A DNA stretch of 64,000 nucleotides from Luzula sylvatica (taxonomy: Eukaryota; Streptophyta; Magnoliopsida; Poales; Juncaceae), in NCBI GenBank assembly GCA_946800325.1, contig OX326959.1:24373447-24437446 (forward strand), in the 5' to 3' direction. Under the pieces are notes generated by a model. That model had not been told where the DNA came from and searched no databases. It saw only the letters and a list, made by a program, of their open reading frames with translations. Each line of letters opens with the position of its first letter. The first letter of the stretch is position 1. The position numbers and the translations under genes were made by a program. Below are positions 10,495 to 21,736 of this stretch, piece by piece.

Positions 10495-12642
10495 GGGTGT
10501 GCTCCAATGAGAGAGAATGAGAGGGAGGGGATGAGAATGGAGGGGAAGGTTAATTTTTATCTTGCTCCTAAGTTTTTTTATGATGAGGGAGAAAGGGAAT
10601 GGAGGAGAAATTATTTCTCCTCTATATACAAAAGAGATAAATTATTTTTCTCCCCAAATTTGGGGGGTAATGGAAGGTACAAATTATAGTACCCAAAATA
10701 CCCTTACTTCATTCATTGTATGACATATGGGTCACATTGCTCATTGTAATATATATTTTTCCCTCCAAAAATGTTGTTTTTTTCCCTCCAAATATACATA
10801 ACCCTTTCATCTTCCATTGCTATCATAAAAAGAAAATTTCAACTTCACTTTTCTTCTTGTTCCAGCCGTGTATTTTCTTCAAAAAAAAGAAGGTTAGCAA
10901 TTTCTTAATATTTCTTAATTATTGTTATTATTATTTGAGTGTTTTTTCTCTTCCAATCAATTGCATGATCTTCTCCTTTCTAATTATGATTCTCTTTTTA
11001 ACATATTCTTTTGAACAAAGGGAGAGTCAGATTAAATCAAAATTCTTTTTGACCTTTTCTTGTTCAAAACTGCACATTTGACTTGTGCTTTAATAATTGC
11101 TTTTGATTTATTAACATTTTAGGCTTAACTAAAATTGTTTATTTGGATAGGAAACATATTAGTAACTAACTTATTTTCATTATAAAAAATACGTGTAGAT
11201 GAATGACCAAGGCAACAATAGATCGAAGTTTTCTTATGATTATTTTTTTTTATGATAGGAGACATATTAGTATCTAACTATTATACTTGTATGGATGATA
11301 TGTTAACATTCTTTTATGATTATTTTCTAGGCTCAAAATGAGAAAAAGAAAAAATCCAATGACCTCCAACATGTCAGGAAAGGAGGATTCCTTTTCTTGG
11401 ACACCTTCAATGGATGATGCTCTTATTGATGCATTTGCACATCAAAATGATATCGGAAATCGAGTTGGAGGAACATTTACGACAAAAGCTTATGAAAATA
11501 TAATCAAAGATCTTTCTCAAACCTTTCCAAGCATAACTTTTGAGAAAGAAAAAATAAAAAATCGTGTGAAGTACATAAAAAAATTGTTCACGCCATGCTA
11601 CGAATGGTTTAAGCGGTTTTTCATGGAATCCGATGACAAGCACATGGGGCGCGGAGCCAGAAGTTTGGAAAGATTTGATTGAGGTATGTCCACTGTTGTT
11701 AATGTAATATTTCATTTTTAATTTTATCCATTTTATATGTTATGATTGATAAGTACTTTGAATATATAGGCTCACCCGGAAGCCGCTCAATGGATGAACA
11801 AACCCATACGTAATTATGATAAGTTAGCTTCTTTATATGGTAGTGATCGAGCAACCGGAGATCAAGCCGAAACCGCGGCAGAGATTAGGGAAAGAAATGC
11901 TAAATCAAATGAAGATAGCCCGATAGATACCATTGATGATATTGATCATATGATATCGCAAAATGAAGTAACATTAGAAGATTATGATATTAGTAATATC
12001 TCTCCAGATTTTAACACTCGAGATGAGGATGGTCCTTCTCGGAAAAAATGCAATGTAAGAGCTTCAAAAAAGGATCAATTTTTTGCTCTAAAAGAATCAT
12101 TCGATAATTTTGCGGATTCCATTATAAAATCAACTAATGAGCTTGTCAAGTGCCACATGAAAAGAGCAATTCCCACAAATGAGATTTGGGCTCATTTGAA
12201 CGAGTTAGAATTAAATGAAGAGGAGAAATTAGAAGCGTATGTCTTCCTTACAAAAAATCCGGACTCGTTAGATGCTTTTCTCGGATGTCCGATTCATCTT
12301 CGTAAGAACCTTATAATGAAATTGAAAGATTCATCTTAAATTGTTGGGTAAAAATATTTTATTTTATTTTGTCTTATATTTTGATTGTCTTTTTCATGTA
12401 TAAGAAAAAGAACAAGTTATTAATTACTTATAGTATGTTATATTTTGATTATATGAAAAATATTTATTTTATGGTCCAAAGATAAAATTGTCATTTTTTT
12501 ATGATCTTATTTTTTCCCCTTCTTTCTTCTTCATTAAACATTTTAAAACTTGGGAGCAACAAAAAACTCATGTCTTCCCTTCCCCTTCATTCTCTTCCCC
12601 TCCGTTCCCTTCCCCTTCCTAAAAAAACTCGGGAGCACACCC
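10495..12642 (+). mobile_element. PIF/Harbinger-like element without transposase
   Basis: The ends carry the inverted repeat GGGTGTGCTCC (left 10495-10505, right ending 12642), followed by similar purine-rich subterminal DNA (GGAGGGGAAG-type). The only gene inside is a broken MYB/SANT-like ORF of the kind that accompanies PIF/Harbinger transposases; no DDE transposase is present. A 3-bp TTA/TAA target duplication is not visible (TCA on the left, ATT on the right), so the exact ends are uncertain. Confidence 0.6.
11338..12339 (+). pseudogene. Frameshifted MYB/SANT-like (L10-interacting-MYB type) ORF
   Basis: Exon 1 (11338-11683) encodes a Myb/SANT-like DNA-binding domain (FSWTPSMDDALIDAF, GTFTTKAYENIIKDL, KNRVKYIKKLF). 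The frame then has to change near 11605 to read the expected GLSGFSWNP..AEPEVWKDLIE. A GT-AG intron (11684-11769) leads to exon 2, which continues AHPEAAQWMNKPIRNYDKL and ends with a helical tail at 12339. Relatives are host proteins domesticated from, or carried by, PIF/Harbinger elements, where they help the transposase bind DNA and enter the nucleus. The shift of frame inside the domain core makes this copy a probable pseudogene. A sequencing error or an unrecognised tiny intron cannot be excluded. Confidence 0.75.
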
Positions 12643-12660
12643 ATTGTTCGCTACTCTTCC

Positions 12661-14330
12661 ATGTCTCCACCATCTCCTCTTGACACATCCGACGAGTTCG
12701 AGGAAGATGAAGAAGAAGACGAATCCGACGACGACGACGTTGATAGCACCGATGACTGTGATCCAGCCGCCTCCGTTCTGCGTCGGCTCGCTGTTTCTCC
12801 AGTTCCGATCAAGGTCCACTCGGTACAAATAAAGAACAATTCCAGAACCAACCGATCACTGATCGAAGCCGAGCTGGATGTGAGCTCAATTATGAAAGCC
12901 TGTACACTGCAAGAGCTGGTTTATGTGGCTGGATTGGCCAATGCGAGGTTGAAGAAATTGGGGGTGTTCGATTCTGTAAACATCACTATAGATGCAGGGC
13001 CTGATGATGAACCTGGATCTTCTGTTGTCCTCGTCGATGTGGCCGAGTCCGCATGGCCAGTTGCTGGGGATTTTGCATTGGATTCCAATCCTCAGGTACT
13101 CGAGCATTGTAATTTATCCCCTATTTTTGCAATTAAGGGCTAATTATAATGAGATTTTCAGGCAAAAACATGGTCGCTTGGCACATCACTGAAGATCAAG
13201 AACCTCTTAGGCCACGCAGATATTTTCGACATTTCCACCTCGTACAGCTCGTACCAACCCACCTTATTAACTGCAGGCCTAACTCTCCCGAGATTCAAGC
13301 TCATCCCAACTCCATTAATGGCCAGACTTTCCTTCTCCCCTCGAGACTTCTTCAGCCTCTCTTCATACAAAAACCCCTTAACGGGTCTCTCGTTCGGTCT
13401 GGTCTCCACTCTCAATCACGACTTGAGATACGATCTCACGTGGCGGGTCATGAATGACCCGTTACGTGTGAAGTCGCATTCGGTGCGAGATTGGTTGGAG
13501 AATGGCGTGCTCAATTCTGTCAAGTATAGTTATAAACTCGATGAGAGAGATTCTTGTACTAGACCGAGAAGTGGATACGCTTTTTTATCTACCTCTCAAA
13601 TTGGTGGCTTTTTGCCAAATAGTACGAGTTCGAGATTTTTCAGACAGGTATATAATTTAGCAAATATTTTGAACCTGTATACTATAAAACATAATATTGT
13701 TTAATTATATTTTTGTAGGAATTTGACCTAAGAGGAGCAATTTCATTGGGTTATTTAAACTCGTCTTTAAACATGGGAGTTTCGGCAGGTTTAATTATAC
13801 CATCTGGGAAGGAAATTACCGATTTGCCCCCACAAAATCCATACACGTTCAATTTCACAAACACGTGTCCTAATTCTAAACTAGGAGGTCTCTCCTTGTT
13901 CGGCACAAAGCCCAAAGAATCGGGCACAATGGACACCTCCATTTCCGGTGCAAATGGAGGGGATGTTTCTATGACTGCATTTGCTGATCTATCGTTTGAT
14001 TTACCCGTGGAGTTTTTGAAGAAAAGAGGGGTTTATTTTCACGCATTTGTTAACGGGGGAAATGTTGGGGACTTGAAGGAGAAAGAGTGGAGGAATTTTT
14101 CGTGTAAGAGGTTTTTTGATAATTGTAGAAATTCGGCTGGATTTGGAGTTATTTTGCCTACCAAGTTGTTTCGCCTCGAGGTTTGTTTTTCCATATATTT
14201 TTTATTTACTTATTATCTATGACAAACAAAAATTCCTAAATTTTGCCAGATAAATTATTGCTATGTTCTGAAAAAATTGGAGCGAGACAAAGCAAAAACA
14301 GGAATTCAATTCTGTTTATCCTCTTCATAA
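12661..14330 (+). CDS. SAM50: SAM50/OMP85-type outer-membrane beta-barrel assembly protein
   Basis: Four exons (12661-13095, 13162-13647, 13719-14180, 14250-14330) are all phase 0 and join to 487 codons plus stop. Residues about 10-40 are a very acidic tail (Asp/Glu runs). Residues about 45-145 form one POTRA-like domain (VHSVQIKNN, ELVYVAGLANARLKKLGVFDSVNI). The rest is the Omp85 surface-antigen barrel, with the typical closing strand INYCYVLKK...GIQFCLSS. SAM50 is the core of the sorting and assembly machinery that inserts beta-barrel proteins into the mitochondrial outer membrane; chloroplast paralogues exist in plants. The ATG at 12661 is preferred over an in-frame upstream frame that begins inside the neighbouring transposon end. 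It is divergent from the BMF3-like gene. Confidence 0.92.
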
Positions 14331-14454
14331 TCCTCGCATATTGGTTCTTTCCCTTTTAACTTTTTTTTCCAGAGAGAAATAAGCGTATTAATCCTTGTAT
14401 AAGAATTTTACATCATCGAATAATGTATCTCCTTTTTTCTCTTTTTGATTTCAA

Positions 14455-14460
<6 letters not shown>

Positions 14461-14495
<35 letters not shown>

Positions 14496-14519
14496 TAACA
14501 ATAACAATAACAATAACAG
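14461..14519. repeat. (AAT)n/(AACAAT)n microsatellite
   Basis: AAT units pass into AACAAT units directly before a MITE; AAT units resume after it near 14757-14772. The MITE probably inserted into the microsatellite. Confidence 0.9.
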
Positions 14520-14520
14520 A

Positions 14521-14757
14521 CTTGCTAAGGAGAATCCAAAAAAAAAATCCACACGTGCAAAATATACTGATGAAATTAGCAAAATATATTTTTCAAATTA
14601 GCAAAATATACTGATGAATCCAATATGTTAACATGATTAAAATTGAGAATAAAATAATATATTTTCATCAGTATATTTTGATAAATACAATAATATATAT
14701 TGCTAAGTCTTTGGATTTTTTTTTGGATTCTTTTTATGGATTTTTTTTAAAATCTCT
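14521..14757 (+). mobile_element. MITE family copy B
   Basis: Non-coding element starting CTTGCTAAGGAGAATCC with an A-run and ending GGATTTTTTTTTGGATTC plus TTTTATGG. The interior shares GATGAAATTAGCAAAATATA with copies A (3372) and C (39383). The ends are inverted (GAATCC with an A-run against a T-run with GGATTC). Confidence 0.65.
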
Positions 14758-15231
14758 AATAATAATAATAATTTATTATTTATTGTTTCTGCTTATTGTT
14801 GTTGCCGTAATTGTCAATCAAGTACGCTTGAATACACGCCCCAGGAATAATCGCGCAAGTGGCGGCGCAATCATCGTCCTTCATCACGTAGAAGTTCTCT
14901 AGTTGGCCATCGTGTTCATCTTTCTTCGAAACTATTATAATTTTATGAATATCATTTTTGTTAGATTCTTGCTAACTATTCGTAAATAAGGAATAAAATT
15001 TATGTTTGGAAAATCGAAAAGCACAAATTAACAGTAATCTTAAAAAATAGTTAATCGAAATATAATAAAAAATACATTCACGAAAGTTTAATAGTTTTGT
15101 AGGAATATTCGTGATATTTCACATTTTGCAAGGTACATATGAAATGTGGCCTTCTTATAAAGAACATGACAATAAACCTTAAAATTAAAAAAACTACCAC
15201 AGTAAACAAAAATGAAAGTAAAATAATGAAC
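14758..15231. other. Intergenic; nothing recognised
   Basis: AT-rich spacer with residual AAT repeats. No domain or RNA gene was seen. Confidence 0.5.
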
Positions 15232-15465
15232 TCATAACCAAACTCCGAGAATGACAGTGCCGAGAGTAATGCCATAAGATTCGGCAGTACGATCATCCTG
15301 GAGTTCTTCGCGAGTTTTGAGCAAACGTAGTTGTTGTCGATCGGTAGGTATGAATGTCATCTTCTCGATCGCTTCTTTTATCTCGAGGATCGTACTCGCA
15401 GAGCTATCGATACTAACTGCAAAATTGCCCCATGGTTTTGCGACGGGTTTAATCATTACCTTCAT
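15232..15465 (-). CDS. Small single-domain ubiquitin-like protein (77 aa)
   Basis: One uninterrupted frame encodes a complete ubiquitin-like beta-grasp: an opening strand MKVMIKPV, a helix SASTILEIKEAIEKM, and the TDRQQLRLL...ELQDDRTAESYGIT segment that aligns with the ubiquitin region [24 protein letters not shown]. It ends in GVWL and lacks a C-terminal Gly-Gly, so it is not expected to be conjugated. No other domain or exon is visible on either side. It could be a small real gene, an intronless duplicate, or a domain fragment from a larger Ubl protein. Expression is unproven. Confidence 0.5.
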   Translation of the reverse strand: MKVMIKPVAKPWGNFAVSIDSSASTILEIKEAIEKMTFIPTDRQQLRLLKTREELQDDRTAESYGITLGTVILGVWL

Positions 15466-17508
15466 ATTTGCTAATGATTATCCTGGATTTGAAATCAATT
15501 TTTTTTTTTTTTTTTTCATGAGGGTTGTATTATTATATACATAATATATGCTGACTGGAATAAAATTGCAGATTGGCTGCCATATGTTTTGTTTCGTGCA
15601 TGTTTTATTTTAGGAATCTATTTTATTGAGTGACAGATTGCTTGCTATGTTAAGACAAATTCAGAATGATCCCCTATTCAAATTCAGAAATAATAGTTGT
15701 TTACTTTATATTAACGTATTGCACCTTTTCATATGTACAATGTACTTACTTCTTCGGTAACATTTTAGATATTCATAATATATATATTTGAATGTCAATA
15801 TAGATTATTGTTTGTGCATAATATTTTGCAGGGGAGTTCTACTATACATCATTTTAAAAGATATTTTGAATATTTAACAATTAATTATATTTTTAGAATG
15901 GTATACCATAAAACTCACAATTTCAAGAGATTTTTTTTCTTTGAATGGACAATAAAGATATTTAGGCTAACATTAATTGATAAATACACTTGAAAACCTA
16001 CCTTAAATACTCATTAAATGATAATTTCATAAGAAAAAATATGATGCTATTGTAAACAATATTATAAAAATCAAACAAATGATAATTTTATCCTTATTTA
16101 TGATGATTGTCGTATATATTTTTTTAGGTAAACAATATTATCATTCCTAATGTAAAAAATAACATACATAATTAAATTTACTCATATATTCTCTTTTGAT
16201 AATGAATATTATAACACAAAATAAAAGAAAATAAGCACTTCAATCTTTATAATTGAAAAAGAATGATATTCGATTTTCATATTTGAAAATACATTTTTTT
16301 TCTTTGCTAACCAAGGATACCCAATTTAAAATTTGAAAAAAAATTATCTCTAATATAAAAAAAAAAAAAAAAAAATTATCTCTAATATATTGATTCAGGA
16401 AGAATTGTACAAATTATTTTCAAAGATTATGATTGTTAGCGACCGGAAAAGTTATGATTTTTTATATATGAAAGATTATCTTGCACAATTTATGAAAGAT
16501 AATAATATTAATAAAAATGATAGCAATAAATATTAACCATTAGAAATAGGGACAAAATAGTCATTTATGAGATATTTTTGAAATTACTCTTAGTTAAGTC
16601 ATATTTGCTTTTGCCACAACACTTATCCTAAAAAAAAATGATATATCATAGAAGTCTCCTATTTGTATTGTCATTGTATCTTTTTGTATGTTTGTTATTT
16701 ATTTTTGTATATATATATTTCTATATAGTCGACGGTACTGACGAAAAATAAGATTGCGGTGATTAACAACCAACCCTCTTATACAAGATTGTGCGATGAG
16801 TCGGTGACCCGCTACATAATTTACGTATTGCATTATTTATGCTATGTTATCACAGTATGTATGATGTTAATATATCAAAATTCAGTTCTTCATGTTGTAT
16901 TATGTCAAGACCAAGTTTATGTGAATCTGTACAATAAAAAAAAAACCATACCCGATTCGACACGTGGCAGGCCAGCGGACAAAACGAGGAAAACCGACAT
17001 GGTTAATATAAGCCTGGCCACCATTAATTTCGCATCGAGCACGGCAATTAATTGGAAACCGTTCTGGTAAACAGTTCCAGATACAAATTTTATTTCGAAA
17101 AAAATGAGTTACATAAGTTCGAGCAATGCCACAACCACAATGGATCGAGATTTTGAACCCCGAAGCTTTAACCGGGTTTGTTTAGGTCTGGACTGCTAGC
17201 CGATCGGCTCGGAGGACCTTATCATGAGTTCAAATTCGGTTAATGAGTAAGTAGTACTAAATTTCAGCAATTGAGTATTCAATTAGTTGCATTCTAAATT
17301 CTAATAGATTGAATTGTTCTTATATTTCCTATATCTTATATTGGGTTTATTCTTCTTGTTGAATCAGTTCGATGATTCGCAATTAGAACGGTCTTATCAA
17401 ACTTCAGACGCACTGGTCGCAGATGAGTAAAAAAAGACAATGATGGTTTTGTTCAAAAGGAGAAACCTTAAAAAACAAAAACATAGGGCAATAAAATTAG
17501 TGTAAAAA
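15466..17508. other. 2-kb intergenic region; no gene recognised
   Basis: AT-rich with many stops. The only longer frame (16759-17070) shows no family resemblance. A somewhat GC-richer patch at 16940-17230 has no feature I can name. Confidence 0.45.
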
Positions 17509-17582
17509 TGGCCCATGCAGGTTTCGAACCTGCGACCTTCGCGTTATTAGCACGACGCTCTAACCAACTGAGCTAATGGGCC
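17509..17582 (-). tRNA. trnI-AAU: tRNA-Ile (anticodon AAU)
   Basis: Read on the minus strand, the sequence folds as a full cloverleaf. The acceptor stem is GGCCCAT/ATGGGCC with discriminator A. The A box is TAGCTCAGTTGG, the anticodon loop reads CTAATAA (AAT), and the B box is GGTTCGAAACC. A TTTTT Pol III stop follows directly (17508-17504 on the minus strand). There is no intron. It has all the parts of a functional nuclear tRNA. Confidence 0.97.
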
Positions 17583-18220
17583 ACTGTTCAATCGAACTAA
17601 CATTTTATTCATATTCGTAAAGAGTAAATGGAATGTCCTTATAGATATCTTCTATCTGTATAGTATGTTTTGTCTTTTTTTTTTTTTTTGAAAGAATACC
17701 AATGATATTCATGCTTTTATAAATAAAAAAAGGTATATATACATCCGAGAATAAAACGTCGTGAAAAAAAATTAAATGGCTCTATCATGAATTGTCTCTA
17801 TCATGAATTGTTAATATTATCTTTTACTTTATTATGTCATTTTGTCCATACGCAAACCATTCAGATAATGTATGATATATTATGATTATGACATTATAAT
17901 ATTACGTGCCTTGTGGCCAAACCCAATAATTTCCTAAGTTTCCTTACATGAAGCACATCATCAAATTGACCAAGATATATAGGAAAACAAATTAATAAAC
18001 AAAAAACAAAATAATTAGTATTCGAAACAATCATTGATATAATTTGAAGATAAACTGATGTCTAAAATAACAATAATTCTGAAGAGTAATATAACTTAAA
18101 AGCAAAAATCAAAACAAATTGGCATAAAAACCCTATTTCTGTATTTAAAAAAGACATAAAAATCTAAAAATCTAAAAATCTAGTTAATTAGAGTATTTTT
18201 CTTCCATCGATTGCTCGCTT
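17583..18220. other. Intergenic; nothing recognised
   Basis: AT-rich with a long T-run near 17671-17688. No domain, RNA gene or clear repeat. Confidence 0.5.
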
Positions 18221-18382
18221 TCAATCAGACGATTGCTCGGACATGTCTTTTTGCCCGCGCCGATGATACCGCAAGTACAAGCAGAGAAGAATGAAGGATA
18301 GAAAAAGAGCAAATAGAAGCACAACTACAAGTAGCAATGTTTCTCCATGAATCTTGTACTTTTTATCTTCTGTTAAATCCAT
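18221..18382 (-). CDS. 53-residue single-pass membrane protein, ATL-N-terminus-like
   Basis: The frame from ATG (18382) to TGA (18221) encodes a charged N-terminus (MDLTEDKKYKIHGE), one strongly hydrophobic helix at about residues 15-37 (LLLVVVLLFALFLSFILL), then a basic stop-transfer segment LYLRYHRRGQK and a Ser/Asp tail. The helix plus LYLRYHRR resembles the N-terminal membrane region of plant ATL RING-H2 ligases. No RING-H2 or GLD sequence follows in any frame, so it may be a truncated ATL derivative or an unrelated micropeptide. It is divergent from MRTO4, 468 bp away, with a (GA)n leader on the minus strand just upstream (about 18435-18453). There is no proof of expression. Confidence 0.45.
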   Translation of the reverse strand: MDLTEDKKYKIHGETLLLVVVLLFALFLSFILLCLYLRYHRRGQKDMSEQSSD

Positions 18383-18697
18383 CTCATCTCTTTGGCCTAT
18401 TACATCTTTTTATGTGTATGTATATATGTGCTTGTGAGAGAGAGAGAGAGAGAAGTATATATGTGATGTTGATAAATGATAAGATATACTCCACAAAATT
18501 ATGGGGGTAAAATTTTCCATGGAAAATGGGACCTAGTTTTCTTGGACCAACTCTAGCCTCTTGTTTTGTTTTATTCATTTTTTTTTTCCATATAAAATTA
18601 ATTGAACCATCACTATCTATTAATTTCATTTGTTTTATAATTAAAAGTTGATAAATTATTATATTGAAAGTAACAAATATTGTTGATATTTTTTATT

Positions 18698-18778
18698 TGG
18701 GCCTGAAAATCCATTAAGAAGGTGAGTTGGCCCAAAAATATAAAATGGCTCTTTTATAAACCATTCTTAAAACCCTAG
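18698..18778 (+). promoter_or_regulatory. MRTO4 promoter: two site-II motifs and a telo-box
   Basis: TGGGCC occurs at 18698-18703 and, inverted as GGCCCA, at 18729-18734. AAACCCTAG follows at 18770-18778, about 75 bp before the ATG. Site II (TGGGCY) plus telo-box (AAACCCTAA) is a known signature of ribosomal-protein and ribosome-biogenesis promoters in plants, which fits the gene downstream. Confidence 0.65.
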
Positions 18779-18850
18779 AATTTGGCAAGGAGAAAGAGAG
18801 AGGCAGCTAGCTGAACACAAGCGCGAAAGATAAAAGGAAAACGCTAGAAA

Positions 18851-20257
18851 ATGCCTAAATCCAAGCGTAACCGTGAAGGTAAAAATCCCAAATTCTACTT
18901 TCTCAGATTTTTGTATGGATTCGATTTGTTCGGTTTCGTGTATTAGTCTTTTACTTTCATATTTTTCATTGGTATGTCTGTTTAATCTCTTAAACTCACT
19001 TTATTTCGCTAGATTATTTCGTTTTAGTAGCTAATTAATTAGTAATGGGTTTTTGTTTAAACGACCTTAAATTCATGTTTTTTGATCAATTAATTTGAAA
19101 ACAGTGACTTTGTCAAAGACAAAGAAGAAGGGCAGAAATGCAAAAGAGGTATTAGTAAATGCGATAAAGCAAGGACTCGAAGATTATAACACAGCTTATG
19201 TTTTCAGTTTTGAAAACATGAGAAATCAGAAATTCAAGGAATTCAGAGAGCAATTTAAATCCTCGAGCAGGTATTCAATTCATTCAATCTTTCTTTCCAA
19301 TTTTTTTTTTGCATAAACATCCTTTAAAATTTAATATTTATTTATTCGAAAGGTTTTTTCTTGGATCGAATAAAGTAATGCAAATATCACTTGGCCGATC
19401 TGCTGCAGACGAAGTTAAACCACGTATTCATAAGCTCTCCAAGGTAAATTTGTAAAATTAACCTTGTATAAATTATATTTACGCTTACAATTTTTCTAAT
19501 TAGATCCAATTTATAAATTACAGTTTCTTCGAGGCGATACTGGGTTGTTTTTAACTAACCTACCAAAAGAAGAGGTCGAAAAGTACGTTTTCGAATATAT
19601 TTGGACCTCTTTGCAAAAATGTAAATTTTCTAAACTCCTGTACTTTTATGAACTTTTCAGATTTTTCGCTGCTTTTGAAGAATATGATTATGCTAGAACC
19701 GGCACTGTCTCAACTGAAAAGGTTAATAATTTCCTAATATAATAATAATTACATTAATAATAATATAAATATTAATATTGTTTGTTAATTATGTAATGGA
19801 TAGATTGAATTAAAAGAAGGGCCATTGGAACAATTCAGTCACGAGATGGAACCTTTTTTGCGTAAACAAGGTTTACCAGTTAGACTGATTAAAGGTAAAT
19901 ATTCAGTAAAAATAGGTTTTCTTTTTCTTTTTATATTTAGTATTTAATATAATATTTTTTATTTTACAGGTGTTATCGAATTAGTAGCGGATTATGTGGT
20001 GTGCGAAGCAGGTGCGGCTCTCTCTCCCGAAGCAGCTAGAACTTTGGTACGTATATATTTCCTAACTTGTAATTCCACAAGTTTATATAATATTGATTAA
20101 ATGATTATAATATATTTTTCATATTGTTGTGCAGAGATTGTTGGGGATAAAGATGGCGACGTTTAAATTGAATTTAGTGTGTAGATGGACCGAGGATGAT
20201 TTCGAAGTTTATAGAGAAGGATTGGAATCAATTCAATCTGATATTGAATCCTCTTGA
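18851..20257 (+). CDS. MRTO4: Ribosome assembly factor MRTO4 (mRNA turnover protein 4 homologue)
   Basis: Eight exons (18851-18878, 19105-19270, 19353-19443, 19524-19582, 19661-19721, 19804-19894, 19970-20046, 20135-20257) with GT-AG introns join to 231 codons plus stop. The start MPKSKRNR is typical of the family. The protein is a uL10-like domain (NMRNQKFKEFREQFKSSSRF, GSNKVMQISLGR, LFLTNLPKEEVEKFF) followed by the Mrt4-specific insertion domain (PLEQFSHEMEPFLRKQGLPV) and the closing LLGIKMATFKL. Mrt4 occupies the P0 site on nucleolar pre-60S particles and is exchanged for P0 late in maturation. The length matches the family and no break is seen. Confidence 0.96.
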
Positions 20258-21717
20258 ATTTCAAAATCAATTTGATTTATAAAAAAAGAGAGCGTGTTTT
20301 GTATCCTTAGTTCGATCTTTAGTTTAAGGATCTAACAGTTTTGTTTGGTTCTAAAATTTGGTGAATTTTTGTGAGTTTTTTTTTCTTCCAACTAGTTTCT
20401 TGCCTGTATTAATTACATTATATAATGGTATTGTGTCCTCTATTATTTATTAACACAAGTTCTTTAGCTTTTTAAATCATGAAACTTCAAATTTCCAATA
20501 CAAATGGGGATCAAGAAAATCTGAATTACATAGCAAGATTTTATTCAATTAAAGACACTGTCACTACTTGCTATTTCGACGAGCACAATGGTAACAACCT
20601 CTCGGAGATATTGCGTCTTCCTCGCTGGTTTAGGATTAGACCGAAATTTACCTTATCCTTGCTTCCTTGGGTGAAACCGAAAGACATGGGCGACCTAGTC
20701 TCTTACGAAATAAGTTGTGGACTCGTGATCGGAATACACGTCTAGAAAAAGAGTTCATTTATGTTTTTTGCAAGGTCGATCTCTTAAAGAAAGAAGAGTT
20801 AGACTCGAATTCGATTGATTTTTGACCGACCATACGAGACGTAGTAAAAACCTAATCCTAATGAGGGTACCAAAAGTCTAGTTTAAATGCGTAAGAGAGA
20901 CCTCCAAAAATTATCAAGAGAAGGAAAATGTGGATGTAGATATATTGTGTGTTGCAGTTGATTGCTCCTAGGCCTCGACCAGAACGAAAGAAGACGTCGT
21001 CTGCCACAAGTGGCGGAAGCCTCCCTTATCCAAATAGAATAGACTAAGTCCGGAGGTGAATGCCGAGTCCTCGAAGCCAATGACTGTACATCTTACATTT
21101 GACTAGATACCGTGGCTACATCTAATTAGTTTCGTTCTATCCTTGTTTGATATATTGATAGATTACGTCATATCGTCTTGAGTTACGTGCTTATCTCGGA
21201 TATTTGACTACAAGATCAGAATTGGATCTATCCATAATTAGGACCGAGATTATTTTACACATATGCATGTCTGGCAAACAGAGAGTCAAAAAAAGCCTCA
21301 CTAGAACGTAAACCCATGATCTTTCATATCATAAACATATGTTCAACTACTACACTATCATTTTTTGTATAAATAATTATCACTTGTATAGTAAATAATC
21401 TTAATTTGCAGGACAAATCATCTCCTTCAAGAGAGCTACAATAATGATTTTAGGTTTCATAGGGAGGGCCGGGCCTCCCCCTCGCCCTCCTGGATCCGTC
21501 TCTAACTGCGGATTTGGTTACTTCAACTCGAGTCTTGACCGACGATGTAAACCCTACAAGTAAAAAAACATTCCAAATTTTTTTTCACCAAGACTGTCCC
21601 TATCACCAATGGATCCTTCACTGGCATTTTTTTGCACTGTTGGTAAACTTACATATAATACGTACCTGAAACGTGATTAAGATCGAATTGTTCAGTTAGA
21701 GGAGATTTCGGTCCGTT
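20258..21717. other. Intergenic; no recognised gene
   Basis: After the MRTO4 3' UTR an 88-codon frame (20479-20745) begins MKLQISNTNGDQENL. It has no similarity I can name and no supporting context. The rest has stops in all frames. Confidence 0.45.
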
Positions 21718-21736
21718 AACTATATTTTGTAATTTT

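Noticed and set aside
12550..12660. N-terminal extension of SAM50 as a targeting peptide
   Set aside because: The extension is encoded by the purine-rich end of the transposon and SAM50 needs no cleaved presequence.
20479..20745. 88-codon frame near the 3' side of MRTO4
   Set aside because: No recognisable domain, no splice or promoter context, and no repeat family; kept only as a note in the intergenic entry.
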